A DNA stretch of 13,077 nt, from the NCBI GenBank assembly GCA_016933985.1, contig JAFGTU010000097.1, forward strand, positions 1-13,077, read 5' to 3'. Positions within the stretch are counted from its first letter, which is position 1; each line of letters begins with the position of its first letter. This document shows positions 5,945 through 13,077 of this stretch, piece by piece. The DNA is from Sedimentisphaerales bacterium (GTDB taxonomy: Bacteria > Planctomycetota > Phycisphaerae > Sedimentisphaerales > Anaerobacaceae). Position numbers and translations under genes: made by a program. The notes below the pieces were generated by a model. It did not search any database. It had not been told where the DNA came from and saw only the letters and a program-made list of their open reading frames with translations.

Positions 5945-6571
5945 GTGAAAACAAGAAAGTTACTATTGATATTGGTGGCGGCTCTGATGATTGCTGCCGG
6001 TCCGGTGGCGGCCATGCCGTTGCCAACCGGCCAGACGGCCCAACAATGGGATTTCGACAATAACAGTAATCCTGCAATCCCCGAAATAGACTTAAATCCG
6101 TACGGAACCGCAATTGCCACAATGGCAGGTTCTGATAGCGGGCCACCACCGGATTGGGTTACTAACCTGTTAGGACGCGATGGCGTCTGGACGGGCGAGG
6201 GAATCTTAAAAGTTATTTTGGAGATACCTAACCAGATGATTCCCAATCCATACAAGGAAATCGGCCTGGAAATAGGTTTCGTTGGAGACTTGGTGGACTT
6301 CTCGATTATCCCAATACCCATCGGTGGAAGCGTTGAACTGGTCGAACAGAACATCGAGGTTGTTGACCCAACAAACGGTTGGCTGAAGCTCACGGCAAAG
6401 TTCATCCTCGAACCAAATCCGTACAGCGAAATTATCTGCTACAGCTTCGCCAGCGGCCTTGCAGCCATTGACTACATCATAGTCAAGACGATTTGTGTGC
6501 CGGAGCCGATGACGGTTTCCCTGATTGGCCTGGGCGGACTGATACTCGCAAGACGCAGACGCAGAAGCTAA
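5945..6571 (+). CDS. PEP-CTERM protein, second of a tandem paralogous pair
   Basis: This 208-residue protein starts at GTG 5945, with GGAG (5934-5937) 7 nt upstream. The adjacent GTG at 5942 is also possible, but only 4 nt from GGAG. A signal peptide ends at about residue 23 (VAA). The body repeats the layout of the preceding protein: QQWDF (33-37), NPAIPEIDLNPYG (42-54), LGRDGVW (76-82), KEIGLEIGFVG (104-114), a PIP run (123-125), VVDPT (129-133) and EPNPY (146-150). The C-terminus is a classic PEP-CTERM signal: VPEP at 185-188, a hydrophobic helix at about 190-202, then RRRRR. The two proteins are clearly duplicates that have diverged widely, with all conserved blocks kept in order. A strong terminator follows 45 bp after the stop codon, which marks the end of the unit. 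The function of the shared domain is unknown; surface display is inferred from the tail. Confidence 0.85.
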   Translation: MKTRKLLLILVAALMIAAGPVAAMPLPTGQTAQQWDFDNNSNPAIPEIDLNPYGTAIATMAGSDSGPPPDWVTNLLGRDGVWTGEGILKVILEIPNQMIPNPYKEIGLEIGFVGDLVDFSIIPIPIGGSVELVEQNIEVVDPTNGWLKLTAKFILEPNPYSEIICYSFASGLAAIDYIIVKTICVPEPMTVSLIGLGGLILARRRRRS

Positions 6572-6615
6572 TATCTACTGATAGCCGGACGCTTGCAGTG
6601 TGTGTGGAATAATAC

Positions 6616-6653
6616 AAAGCCGACGCGCTCGAAAGAGCTGTCTCGGCTTTTTT
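6616..6653 (+). terminator. Strong rho-independent terminator after the PEP-CTERM pair
   Basis: AAAGCCGA (6616-6623) pairs with TCGGCTTT (6643-6650). Inside it, GCTC (6627-6630) pairs with GAGC (6635-6638) around a GAAA tetraloop, with a small internal loop between the two stems. A run of six T residues (6648-6653) ends it. It serves the plus-strand genes. On the minus strand the hairpin is followed by TTTGTATTATT, so it may also stop transcription from the convergent symporter gene. Confidence 0.85.
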
Positions 6654-6705
6654 CATTTGTGTCCTCGTTACAAAGTCCCATCAGCTTTGCGGGGAAGATC
6701 GCACT

Positions 6706-8553
6706 CTATTCATCCTCGGACATGTACATGGCACCTGGGCCCAGTGTGTCGTACCATGTGAACTTCATAATGACCGAAGTGACCGCAAGCACACCGATCG
6801 AAATCCACATCGTTCTAAACTGCCTGATGACAAGGCAGATAGGAATCACGTTAAGCGTCAACTGCCATACGATTCCGATAGCCACGTTGAACGCATCACG
6901 CCCGAAGTTCTTGTTGGCCTTGAGATTCGGATACTTCTCAAGCAGCCTCCGATAGACAGGCCCCCAGAATCCCCAGGGACGAACACTGCGGTAGAATCCT
7001 TCGAGCACCTCTTTGCTTTCCGCCGGCGTCCGCAGGCACACGACAACCGAAGCTATTGTGCTGATTCCGAGAGCGAACGGCAGAATAAGAACTTTGTTAA
7101 TGTCCGGATTGACAACGACCGGGGCAATCGCCGCAATCATACCCCCAATCATGCCGGCGAAATAACCGTATCCGTTGAACCGCCACCAATGCCACTTGAG
7201 TATATTGGGCACAACGTATCCGCCGTACAAGCCGAAAGTAATGAGCTTGGTTATTTCGTGGATCGACTCGGCCCTGGCGATCCCGATTACTACAGACAGT
7301 ATCACGAGAACAACCGAGCAGAGATAACCCAGGCGAACATACTTCTTGGCCTGCGCGTCCGGATTGATATAGCGCTTATATATGTCGTTTACAATGTAGG
7401 CTGCCCCTGCGTTAATCGTCGAATCAAACGTGCTCATAAAAGCTGCTAAAAGACCCGCCAGAAGAATGCCAACAACACCCACCGGGACATAACCCTCGAT
7501 CACATAAGGAAGGATCTTCTCAAAGTCGAATTCCCCCTTATCCGAGATGATCTGCTTGACTTCGGGGCTGAAGAAGACAAGCCCCAGCACCGCAACCCCC
7601 GTAATCATTAGAAATCGGGGGAAGATCTGCACAATCGACATCCACCAGTTCTCAAGCGCCGCCTCTCGCGGGCTGCGGGTGGAGAGCACGTGCTGCATTC
7701 CGTACCCGGGCGTGGGCCCGGCCATGCTCACCAGCAGACCCTTGAGCAGCATCAGCATCATAACAACGCCAAACCACGAATAGCCGTCCTTTGTAATCCT
7801 CGCATTGAGCTGGTCTATCAAGCCGCTCCAGTCCAGATCAAGCTTCAGGCCGAACCGAAGCTGATTCCACCCTTCAGGCACCACCTTGCTCAGGGCCTCG
7901 GGGCCGACCTTATCGATCGCGATCACCGCGATGGCGATCGATGCTATCGTCAACAGCGCGAACTGGATCAGGTCCGTTAACACAACGCTGTACCACCCTC
8001 CGAGCAGCACATAAGCGGTGGTAATTGCCAGGATGATGATGGCGTAAACGTCCGCCGACGATAGAAACCACCACGAAAGGTCCCACTGGAAGAAGACCTC
8101 CGCAAACTTCCCGATCCCGATAAACGCATAAGCCAGAAACGCCAGCGTTAGGATTAGCGCATACACAACAACGCTGATATGAGACAGATTCCCGCTCAGG
8201 CCGGACCCGAAGCGCGTACGCATCCACTCGGCCCCCGTCAGCACCTTCGATCGCCGGATCCACGCCCCAAGATACACCTGGCGGAAAACACGGTCGAACA
8301 AAGGCCATATCCACGGGATAAAGGCCGCCTTGAGACCGTAGGTGAACAGCATCGTCACGAAGAACATCGTCCCGGTGATGTCGAATCCGCTGGCCCCGTG
8401 TGATGTCCCGATGACATACCACGGCAAAGACCTGCTCCCAAGGAAGTACGCATCGAGGTCTTTGGAAGCCCTCTTCGAGATAAGCCAGCCTACGACAACC
8501 ACCGCCGCCAGATAGCTTATTATGATGAAAATATCGACAGGGTGAAGCTGCAT
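6706..8553 (-). CDS. Sodium:solute symporter (SSS family)
   Basis: The ATG at 8553 follows AGGA with a 5-nt spacer and gives 615 residues. Longer in-frame starts run into the upstream GH130 gene. The protein has many membrane helices, beginning at about 6-24. SSS-family landmarks are GGWYSVVLTDLIQ (185-197) and AAFMSTFDSTINAGAA (370-385). Serines and threonines in the second, such as S374, T375 and S378, fall where the family's Na2 sodium site is. It should couple inward sodium flow to sugar uptake across the inner membrane. An extra soluble segment (about 508-560) precedes the last helices, as in longer SSS sugar transporters. The gene lies 13 bp after a GH130 phosphorylase on the same strand, so the likely cargo is a short mannoside or a related disaccharide. 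That substrate is inferred from context only. Confidence 0.9.
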   Translation of the reverse strand: MQLHPVDIFIIISYLAAVVVVGWLISKRASKDLDAYFLGSRSLPWYVIGTSHGASGFDITGTMFFVTMLFTYGLKAAFIPWIWPLFDRVFRQVYLGAWIRRSKVLTGAEWMRTRFGSGLSGNLSHISVVVYALILTLAFLAYAFIGIGKFAEVFFQWDLSWWFLSSADVYAIIILAITTAYVLLGGWYSVVLTDLIQFALLTIASIAIAVIAIDKVGPEALSKVVPEGWNQLRFGLKLDLDWSGLIDQLNARITKDGYSWFGVVMMLMLLKGLLVSMAGPTPGYGMQHVLSTRSPREAALENWWMSIVQIFPRFLMITGVAVLGLVFFSPEVKQIISDKGEFDFEKILPYVIEGYVPVGVVGILLAGLLAAFMSTFDSTINAGAAYIVNDIYKRYINPDAQAKKYVRLGYLCSVVLVILSVVIGIARAESIHEITKLITFGLYGGYVVPNILKWHWWRFNGYGYFAGMIGGMIAAIAPVVVNPDINKVLILPFALGISTIASVVVCLRTPAESKEVLEGFYRSVRPWGFWGPVYRRLLEKYPNLKANKNFGRDAFNVAIGIVWQLTLNVIPICLVIRQFRTMWISIGVLAVTSVIMKFTWYDTLGPGAMYMSEDE

Positions 8554-8566
8554 CAGATTCCTTTCA

Positions 8567-9583
8567 TTATGCAGGACACGAGAGCAGGTATTCAAGCAGT
8601 TCATCGAGCCGGCACGTGGCCAGGCAGACGTACTTGTCCGCAGCGCCGTAATAGACAAACAGCGTCCCGTCAATCACAACCTTGCCGCACGGGAAGACGC
8701 AGCCCTTGTAATAACCGTCGATTTCATAATCTTCTTCCGGCTGCATTATCCAGTTGGTCGTTCGGTGCAGCACCTTGGCCGGGTCTTCAAGGTCGAGCAG
8801 CAGCGCCCCGAGCCGGTAGTATTTATCCGCCCCGACCGCGTGGTAGATAGTCAGCCAGCCGTGTTCGGTCTTGATAGGCGGCGTATTGATGCCGAGCTTG
8901 CCCGCCTCCCAGTCGAATTTGGCCTTAATCAGCAATTCGCTCTTGCGAAAGCCTAACAAATCGTCGGCCTTCGATATCCACGCCGCTGCGAAATCCGTCC
9001 CGTACTCCGGCCCCACCCATTCCAACGGCCGGTGCATCATCACGTACTTGCCCCTGATTCTTTCGGGAAACAGAACAACGTCCCTGTCATCCAGAACAGG
9101 GTCAGTGATGCGCCCGGCCCGGATGAAAGTCTTAAAATCCTTGGTTAGCAGCAGCCCCGTGCTCGTGGCGTTAGTTCGGATTACGCGGGGGAAATCCCCC
9201 GGACAGGCCGGGTGCTTGTACTGCTCCGCCTTCGGCCGCCAGAACTGCCCGAACGGAAAGAACCGGCAGGCGTAGGTGATATAGTAATACTCCCCCATCT
9301 TGACCATTCGCGGGTCCTGAATCGTGCTCGCATCGAACCCATCTTGGCTCGGACTGATAACCGGCTTATCGCTTACCCGCTCGAAGTGATACCCGTCCTT
9401 GCTCGTCGCCAGGCCGAAATAGCACTTGTATTCCGGATACGATTCAGCCGCCCTGAAAAGCAGCAAAACCTCGCCTTTTTCCTCATCGTACCAGGCCCCC
9501 GGATTAAAGACCGCCAAATCCTCCCACTCATTCGAGGGATTAGGCGACAGAATAGGGTTGCCTTCATACCGCTTCAACTTCAC
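8567..9583 (-). CDS. GH130 family glycoside phosphorylase (beta-mannoside type)
   Basis: The protein matches glycoside hydrolase family 130, inverting enzymes that mostly phosphorolyse beta-1,4- or beta-1,2-mannosides in the cytoplasm. I count residues from the GTG at 9583, where GGAG lies 8 nt upstream. A TTG at 9589 is also in frame but only 2 nt from GGAG. Visible landmarks, in order, are GNPILSPNP (8-16), VFNPGA (25-30), QDPRMVK (89-95, with the catalytic aspartate expected at D90), DDRDVVLFPERI (165-176), HRP (184-186), TPPIKTEHGWLTIYH (234-248) and GCVFPCG (294-300). The length of 338 residues is normal for the family, and no signal peptide is present, fitting a cytoplasmic enzyme. The HRP, K238 and H248 positions look like those lining the phosphate pocket, so phosphorolysis is more likely than hydrolysis. 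The subfamily and exact sugar cannot be read. It is first in an operon with the symporter. Confidence 0.88.
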   Translation of the reverse strand: MKLKRYEGNPILSPNPSNEWEDLAVFNPGAWYDEEKGEVLLLFRAAESYPEYKCYFGLATSKDGYHFERVSDKPVISPSQDGFDASTIQDPRMVKMGEYYYITYACRFFPFGQFWRPKAEQYKHPACPGDFPRVIRTNATSTGLLLTKDFKTFIRAGRITDPVLDDRDVVLFPERIRGKYVMMHRPLEWVGPEYGTDFAAAWISKADDLLGFRKSELLIKAKFDWEAGKLGINTPPIKTEHGWLTIYHAVGADKYYRLGALLLDLEDPAKVLHRTTNWIMQPEEDYEIDGYYKGCVFPCGKVVIDGTLFVYYGAADKYVCLATCRLDELLEYLLSCPA

Positions 9584-9608
9584 CGGCAATTCTCCAAAAC
9601 ATAGCCTG

Positions 9609-9623
9609 TGTGATTACGTCACA
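9609..9623 (-). promoter_or_regulatory. TGTGA-N5-TCACA palindrome over the GH130 transcription start
   Basis: TGTGA (9609-9613) and TCACA (9619-9623) are perfect inverted arms separated by five bases. The predicted start of transcription from the minus-strand promoter, near 9622, lies inside the palindrome. That is a usual place for a repressor site. The arms resemble CRP/FNR half-sites, but the spacer is 5 and not 6. Confidence 0.45.
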
Positions 9624-9628
9624 ATCCC

Positions 9629-9657
9629 ATTGTAGCTCCGCCGGCAAACAAAGACAA
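9629..9657 (-). promoter_or_regulatory. Promoter of the GH130-symporter operon
   Basis: On the minus strand TTGTCT (9652-9657) and TACAAT (9629-9634) are 17 bp apart, the optimal spacing. They lie in the 94-bp gap between the TPR piece and the GH130 start codon. The predicted start near 9622 leaves a leader of about 40 nt that contains the TGTGA-N5-TCACA palindrome and the GGAG ribosome site. Confidence 0.6.
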
Positions 9658-9677
9658 TCCAAACCAGCTCTGCCGTT

Positions 9678-9956
9678 CTACTCGTTTTTGCCGCCGATGA
9701 GTTCCTCGGCTTCGGCCAAAACGGCCTGGGCCTCTTCGTCTTCGGCAAATCGCTCCTCTTTGCATAAGGGCCGCAGCGGCTCCAGCGCAGCCCTCGCTTC
9801 CTCAAACCGCCCAAGTTTGTGCAGCGTCATCGCCGTAAACGCCATATTTTTTGGATCAGGATCGTCACCTGTCTGCGATAGTATCCGCTCGGCCCCTGTC
9901 AGGGTCTTCAGGGTTTCTTTGCAGGAACCCAAACGGTGCTGAGCCGCACCGAGCAT
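9678..9956 (-). CDS. TPR fragment, probably the frameshifted C-terminus of the kinase
   Basis: Two tetratricopeptide-like helical hairpins are visible: one around LGAAQHRLGSCKETLKTL, the other around AFTAMTLHKLGRFEEARAAL. An acidic tail follows, ending EEAQAVLAEAEELIGGKNE. I remember this pattern as the C-terminus of many planctomycete kinases. The reading frame stays open and protein-like upstream to about 10000 (WEPNEPGIF). It thus overlaps the last WD40 codons of the kinase in another frame. The first ATG with sensible sequence is at 9956 and has no Shine-Dalgarno. The next ATG, at 10049, lies within the WD40 coding region. Both observations suggest that this is not an independent gene but a C-terminal module separated by a one-base indel near 9973-10000. 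Programmed frameshifting, a sequencing error, or a true decay mutation are all possible. Confidence 0.55.
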   Translation of the reverse strand: MLGAAQHRLGSCKETLKTLTGAERILSQTGDDPDPKNMAFTAMTLHKLGRFEEARAALEPLRPLCKEERFAEDEEAQAVLAEAEELIGGKNE

Positions 9957-9972
9957 AGAGAAAATACCGGGT

Positions 9973-12900
9973 TCATTCGGCTCCCAAGTATTTGGATTCC
10001 CAGAGCATAACCTCGCCCCCGAAAGTGCCGGCGGCAACGGTCTTTCCATCGGGGCTGAATGCTACGCTGCTGACGCCCGCGTCCGCCCGGAGAGTAAGTA
10101 ATTCCGCACCGGTCGTAGCGTCCCAGATTTTAGCAGTTCCATCTCTGCTGCCCGAAACAAGGCGTTTGCCGTCGGGGCTAAACCTAACAGAGATGACAAT
10201 ATCTGCATGGCCATGGAGGAGCATCAGTTCATCGCCCGTTTTCGTATCCCAAACCTTGATTTTTGTGCCGTCACCAGCAGATATCATTCGGTTACCATCC
10301 GGGCTGAAGGCGATCTGTAGGATTCTTCCTTCATGACCGTGAAGAGCAAGTAATTCCTCGCCGGTTCCCACGTCCCACACCTTGAGCGTGCCATTATGGT
10401 CACCCGACGCAATGCTTCTACCATCTGGGCTGAACGTAACGCACCGTACGCGTTCCCCTTCCCTGTAGAGCGTCATAACTTCAGTACCGTTCTGAGCGTT
10501 CCAAACCTTTCCGCCTGCTGCGAGATAATTGCTATCGGCGCTAAAAGCGAGTCCCTGTTGCTGCTGACATTGATCTCTACACAAAGTCATAAGGACGCGC
10601 CCGGTTGTCACATCCCAAATCTTGACTGTTCCGCTGTGAAAGACGGAGGCAACGCGCTTGCCATCCGGACTGTACTCAGCACTTATGGCATCACCTGGGA
10701 CGGCAACACCTTCCTGCCCAGCTAAAGTCATTGTTTCGCTCGAGGTCCGCACATTCCAGATTTTGGCAGTTCCATCCCAACTTCCTGTAAGGATATAGTT
10801 ACCATCCGGGCTGAATACTACCGAACCAACTGGATGGTTGTGGCCGCTCAGTCTCGCCGTCTCGCGATCCAGACTCACATCCCAAATCTTGATTGTACCG
10901 TCATAACTGCCCGAAACGAGATATTTCCCGTCTGGTGTAAACGCAACAGAATCGACTATATATTCATGTCCACGGAAGGTCATCATCTCCTCGCCTTCCG
11001 GCATGGCCCAAACCTTAATCATGCTATCCATACCACCTGTGGCGACGCACTTACTGTCCGGACTGAACGTAACGCATACGATTGAGCCATTGTGTCCGTG
11101 GAGCGTCATCAATTCAGCACTTGTTGTGGCATCCCATATTTTGATCTGGGTGTCCTCAGCTGAGACTATGAACTTGCCATTCGGACTGAATGAAACGTAC
11201 CGTGCCCAACAGTCATGGCCTGTGAGCGTCATCACTTGATTTCCACTGGCTATATCCCAGACTTTGACGGTGGGGTCATTGATGCAAGATGACACGATTT
11301 GCCTGCTGTCCGGGCTGAATGCAACAGAACACACCATGTTTTTGTGTCCCTTTAACGTCATTACTTCAGTCCCGGTTGCGGCATCCCAAACTTTGACCAT
11401 ACTATCGAGGTCTCCCGAGAGAAGACTGCCATCAGGGCTGAACGTAATGGAGGATATGCGAGAGTGATAATTCTCAAGGGTCATGAGCTCCCTGCCGCTC
11501 GCCATATCGAACACGTTGATATTTCCAGAATCCTCAGCAGACGCAATTCGCTTACCGTCGGGACTGACGGCAACGCAGGTTATTTTATTAGCGCTACTTC
11601 GCGAGATTTTTGTTAGTTCGATGCCTTTGACAGTATCCCAGATTTTGATGTTATTATCCTCGCTCACTGAAACGATACTCTTGCCATCGGGGCTGACGGC
11701 TACTGAACGGATCACGTCCTGATGCCCGCCGATGGTAATTATGGATTGGTCCGCAACGTGATTGAGGCGGTTCCATTCCCATTCGCGCAGGTCATTTGGG
11801 CAGTCGGCCAATAACTCGTGCACATGGCGGATGTTTCCCTCTTTGTATTTTGCGTCGGCCAACTGGATGCTATTGACGTAGTTTGCGCGGCGCAGTGATT
11901 CGGCTTTTTCGGTGGCGGTTTTTTCGGTTTTTTCTGCTGCTGCGCGTGCGAGGGTCTCTCTGGTTCTAGCCTTTTCGGCGATGAGGTATAGGGTGGTGCT
12001 GACGATAAGGCCTATTATTAGCAGGGCTGCTATTGTTGCTACGGCCGCTACCGTTTTTCGGCGTTTTTGTACGAATTTTCGGATTCTGTAGATGGTGCTC
12101 GGCGGGCCGGCCTCTACCGGCTCGCTGTCGAGGTGGCGCTGGATGTCCTTTGTCAGGGCGTTTACGGCTTCGTAGCGGCGGGTGCGGTCTTTCTCCAGGG
12201 TCTTCATCACTATCCAGTCCAGGTCGCCTCTGACGAGCTTGGCGAGCAGGTCGGGGCTGGTCTTGCGATGGTCGGCGATATCTGTTAGGGCGTCGCCCAT
12301 CGTGCTCAGCTTTGTCGAGGGCTTGACCGGCTCGGTTTCTCTGATGATTCGCTGCATCTCTCCGTATCCCTTGGCCCGCAGCACCTCGGCGTCGAAGGGG
12401 GTTGCGCCTGTGAGCAATTCGTAGAGCAGGACGCCTAAGGAGTAGATATCGCTTCGGGTATCGATATCGAGGCCGCTGAATTCGGCCTGCTCGGGGCTCA
12501 TGTATTCGGGCGTGCCGATCATCTGGGCGTATCGGGTGAATACGGTCTTCTCGGTGAGCCTTTGGCTGGTGGCCTTGGCGATCCCGAAATCGATGACCTT
12601 GGGGACGGGCTTGCCGTCGTGCAGCGTTACCATAACGTTGGTGGGCTTGATGTCGCGGTGGATTATGCCCTTCTGGTGGGCATGCTGGACGGCGTTGCAG
12701 ACCTGGATGAAGAGGGCCAGGCGTTCTTTTGTATCGAGCTTGTTGTTGTCGCAGTAGTCGGTGATGATGACGCCCTTTACCAGCTCCATCACGAAATAGG
12801 GCCGGCCCGTTTCGGTTGCGCCGGCGTCGAAGACCTTGGCTATATTGGGGTGGTCCATCATTGCCAGGGCCTGTCGCTCGGCCTCGAAGCGGGCGATAAC

Positions 12901-13077
12901 CTGCTTGGTGTCCATGCCTAATTTGATAATCTTCAGGGCTACCCTTCGGCGAATCGGCTCGGTCTGCTCAGCCATATAGACGTAGGCCATACCGCCTTCT
13001 CCTATCCTCTCAAGGAGCTTATAGGGGCCGATTACCGTGCCCTCGTGTTCGCTCGGCGGGGCCTGGGCCAGCGTTAC
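9973..13077 (-). CDS. Ser/Thr protein kinase fused to 14 WD40 repeats (5' end cut off)
   Basis: The frame is open to the window's right edge, so the N-terminus is missing. The visible part has 1034 residues, numbered here from the edge. It begins just before the glycine loop GEGGMAYVY (26-34), followed by the ATP-binding lysine in VALK (K49), HRDIKPTN (140-147, catalytic D142), DFG (163-165) and GTPEYMSPEQ (188-197). All key catalytic residues of a Hanks-type (PknB-like) kinase are present. A transmembrane helix covers about 341-367, so the kinase domain is cytoplasmic. An Ala/Glu/Lys-rich segment that should be helical follows, and then the WD40 repeats (about 450-1030), most likely on the far side of the membrane. 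The C-terminus ends abruptly after the last WD40 strand. A TPR segment continues in another frame, suggesting truncation. The signal sensed and the targets are unknown. Confidence 0.92.
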   Translation of the reverse strand, partial: VTLAQAPPSEHEGTVIGPYKLLERIGEGGMAYVYMAEQTEPIRRRVALKIIKLGMDTKQVIARFEAERQALAMMDHPNIAKVFDAGATETGRPYFVMELVKGVIITDYCDNNKLDTKERLALFIQVCNAVQHAHQKGIIHRDIKPTNVMVTLHDGKPVPKVIDFGIAKATSQRLTEKTVFTRYAQMIGTPEYMSPEQAEFSGLDIDTRSDIYSLGVLLYELLTGATPFDAEVLRAKGYGEMQRIIRETEPVKPSTKLSTMGDALTDIADHRKTSPDLLAKLVRGDLDWIVMKTLEKDRTRRYEAVNALTKDIQRHLDSEPVEAGPPSTIYRIRKFVQKRRKTVAAVATIAALLIIGLIVSTTLYLIAEKARTRETLARAAAEKTEKTATEKAESLRRANYVNSIQLADAKYKEGNIRHVHELLADCPNDLREWEWNRLNHVADQSIITIGGHQDVIRSVAVSPDGKSIVSVSEDNNIKIWDTVKGIELTKISRSSANKITCVAVSPDGKRIASAEDSGNINVFDMASGRELMTLENYHSRISSITFSPDGSLLSGDLDSMVKVWDAATGTEVMTLKGHKNMVCSVAFSPDSRQIVSSCINDPTVKVWDIASGNQVMTLTGHDCWARYVSFSPNGKFIVSAEDTQIKIWDATTSAELMTLHGHNGSIVCVTFSPDSKCVATGGMDSMIKVWAMPEGEEMMTFRGHEYIVDSVAFTPDGKYLVSGSYDGTIKIWDVSLDRETARLSGHNHPVGSVVFSPDGNYILTGSWDGTAKIWNVRTSSETMTLAGQEGVAVPGDAISAEYSPDGKRVASVFHSGTVKIWDVTTGRVLMTLCRDQCQQQQGLAFSADSNYLAAGGKVWNAQNGTEVMTLYREGERVRCVTFSPDGRSIASGDHNGTLKVWDVGTGEELLALHGHEGRILQIAFSPDGNRMISAGDGTKIKVWDTKTGDELMLLHGHADIVISVRFSPDGKRLVSGSRDGTAKIWDATTGAELLTLRADAGVSSVAFSPDGKTVAAGTFGGEVMLWESKYLGAE
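9976..11730 (-). repeat. Array of 14 WD40 repeats in the kinase
   Basis: Fourteen units of about 40-45 residues can be counted, each with a GH-type start, an SPDGK-like turn, and an IWD or VWD strand end. Fourteen is twice seven, which fits two seven-bladed beta-propellers. Unit 10 (around 10490-10600) is degenerate: SADSNYLAAGGKVWN lacks a normal fourth strand. Unit 2 ends VFD and unit 3 is shortened. The units have diverged in DNA, so the array is old and not a recent expansion. Confidence 0.8.

Noticed and set aside
9609..9623. Calling the palindrome a true CRP site.
   Set aside because: The spacer is 5 bp where the CRP consensus has 6, and it lies on the transcription start and not upstream of the -35 box.
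9678..10049. The TPR frame as an independent gene starting at 10049.
   Set aside because: That start lies 77 bp inside the kinase coding sequence, with no ribosome site, and the first residues read as shifted WD40 codons.

Overview
The window most likely comes from a member of the Planctomycetota, probably class Phycisphaerae or a close relative. Three secreted proteins end in PEP-CTERM sorting tails. A very large Ser/Thr kinase is fused to WD40 repeats. There is a DUF2961/GH172-type secreted glycosidase, a GH130 glycoside phosphorylase paired with a sodium:solute symporter, and an intergenic repeat of a kind I remember from Phycisphaerae. No rRNA, tRNA, CRISPR array or transposase is visible.

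Layout: (1) 1-243 is non-coding and carries a repeat with three copies of AAACAAACCCAA. (2) 244-2999, minus strand: a secreted alpha-alpha-toroid PEP-CTERM protein followed by a secreted GH172-like protein. A consensus promoter (3200-3229) precedes them, with a leader of about 190 nt that can form competing hairpins. (3) 3361-4548: three small, unrecognised membrane proteins on both strands. The first sits on a TTGACT/TATAAT promoter placed so that transcription should begin at its ATG. (4) 4549-5238: a long non-coding region with an extended -10 promoter, a set of TGTCAC/GTGACA half-sites and a hairpin-plus-T-tract attenuator. It leads into two tandem paralogous PEP-CTERM proteins (5239-6571) closed by a strong terminator at 6616-6653. 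(5) 6706-9583, minus strand: GH130 phosphorylase then SSS symporter, 13 bp apart, with their own promoter and a TGTGA-N5-TCACA palindrome over the predicted start of transcription. (6) 9678-13077, minus strand: the kinase-WD40 protein, cut by the window's right edge, followed by an out-of-frame TPR piece that looks like its detached C-terminus.

How the parts may work together: the GH130/SSS pair looks like a uptake-and-phosphorolysis module for a short beta-mannoside. The secreted GH172-like enzyme could act on exported or environmental furanosides, but nothing links it directly to the GH130 operon. The PEP-CTERM proteins should be exported and sorted by an exosortase encoded elsewhere. The most unusual signals are regulatory (leader structures, operator-like palindromes at transcription starts), together with the tandem PEP-CTERM family and the kinase/TPR frame break. 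All functional assignments come from motif reading, with no database search.
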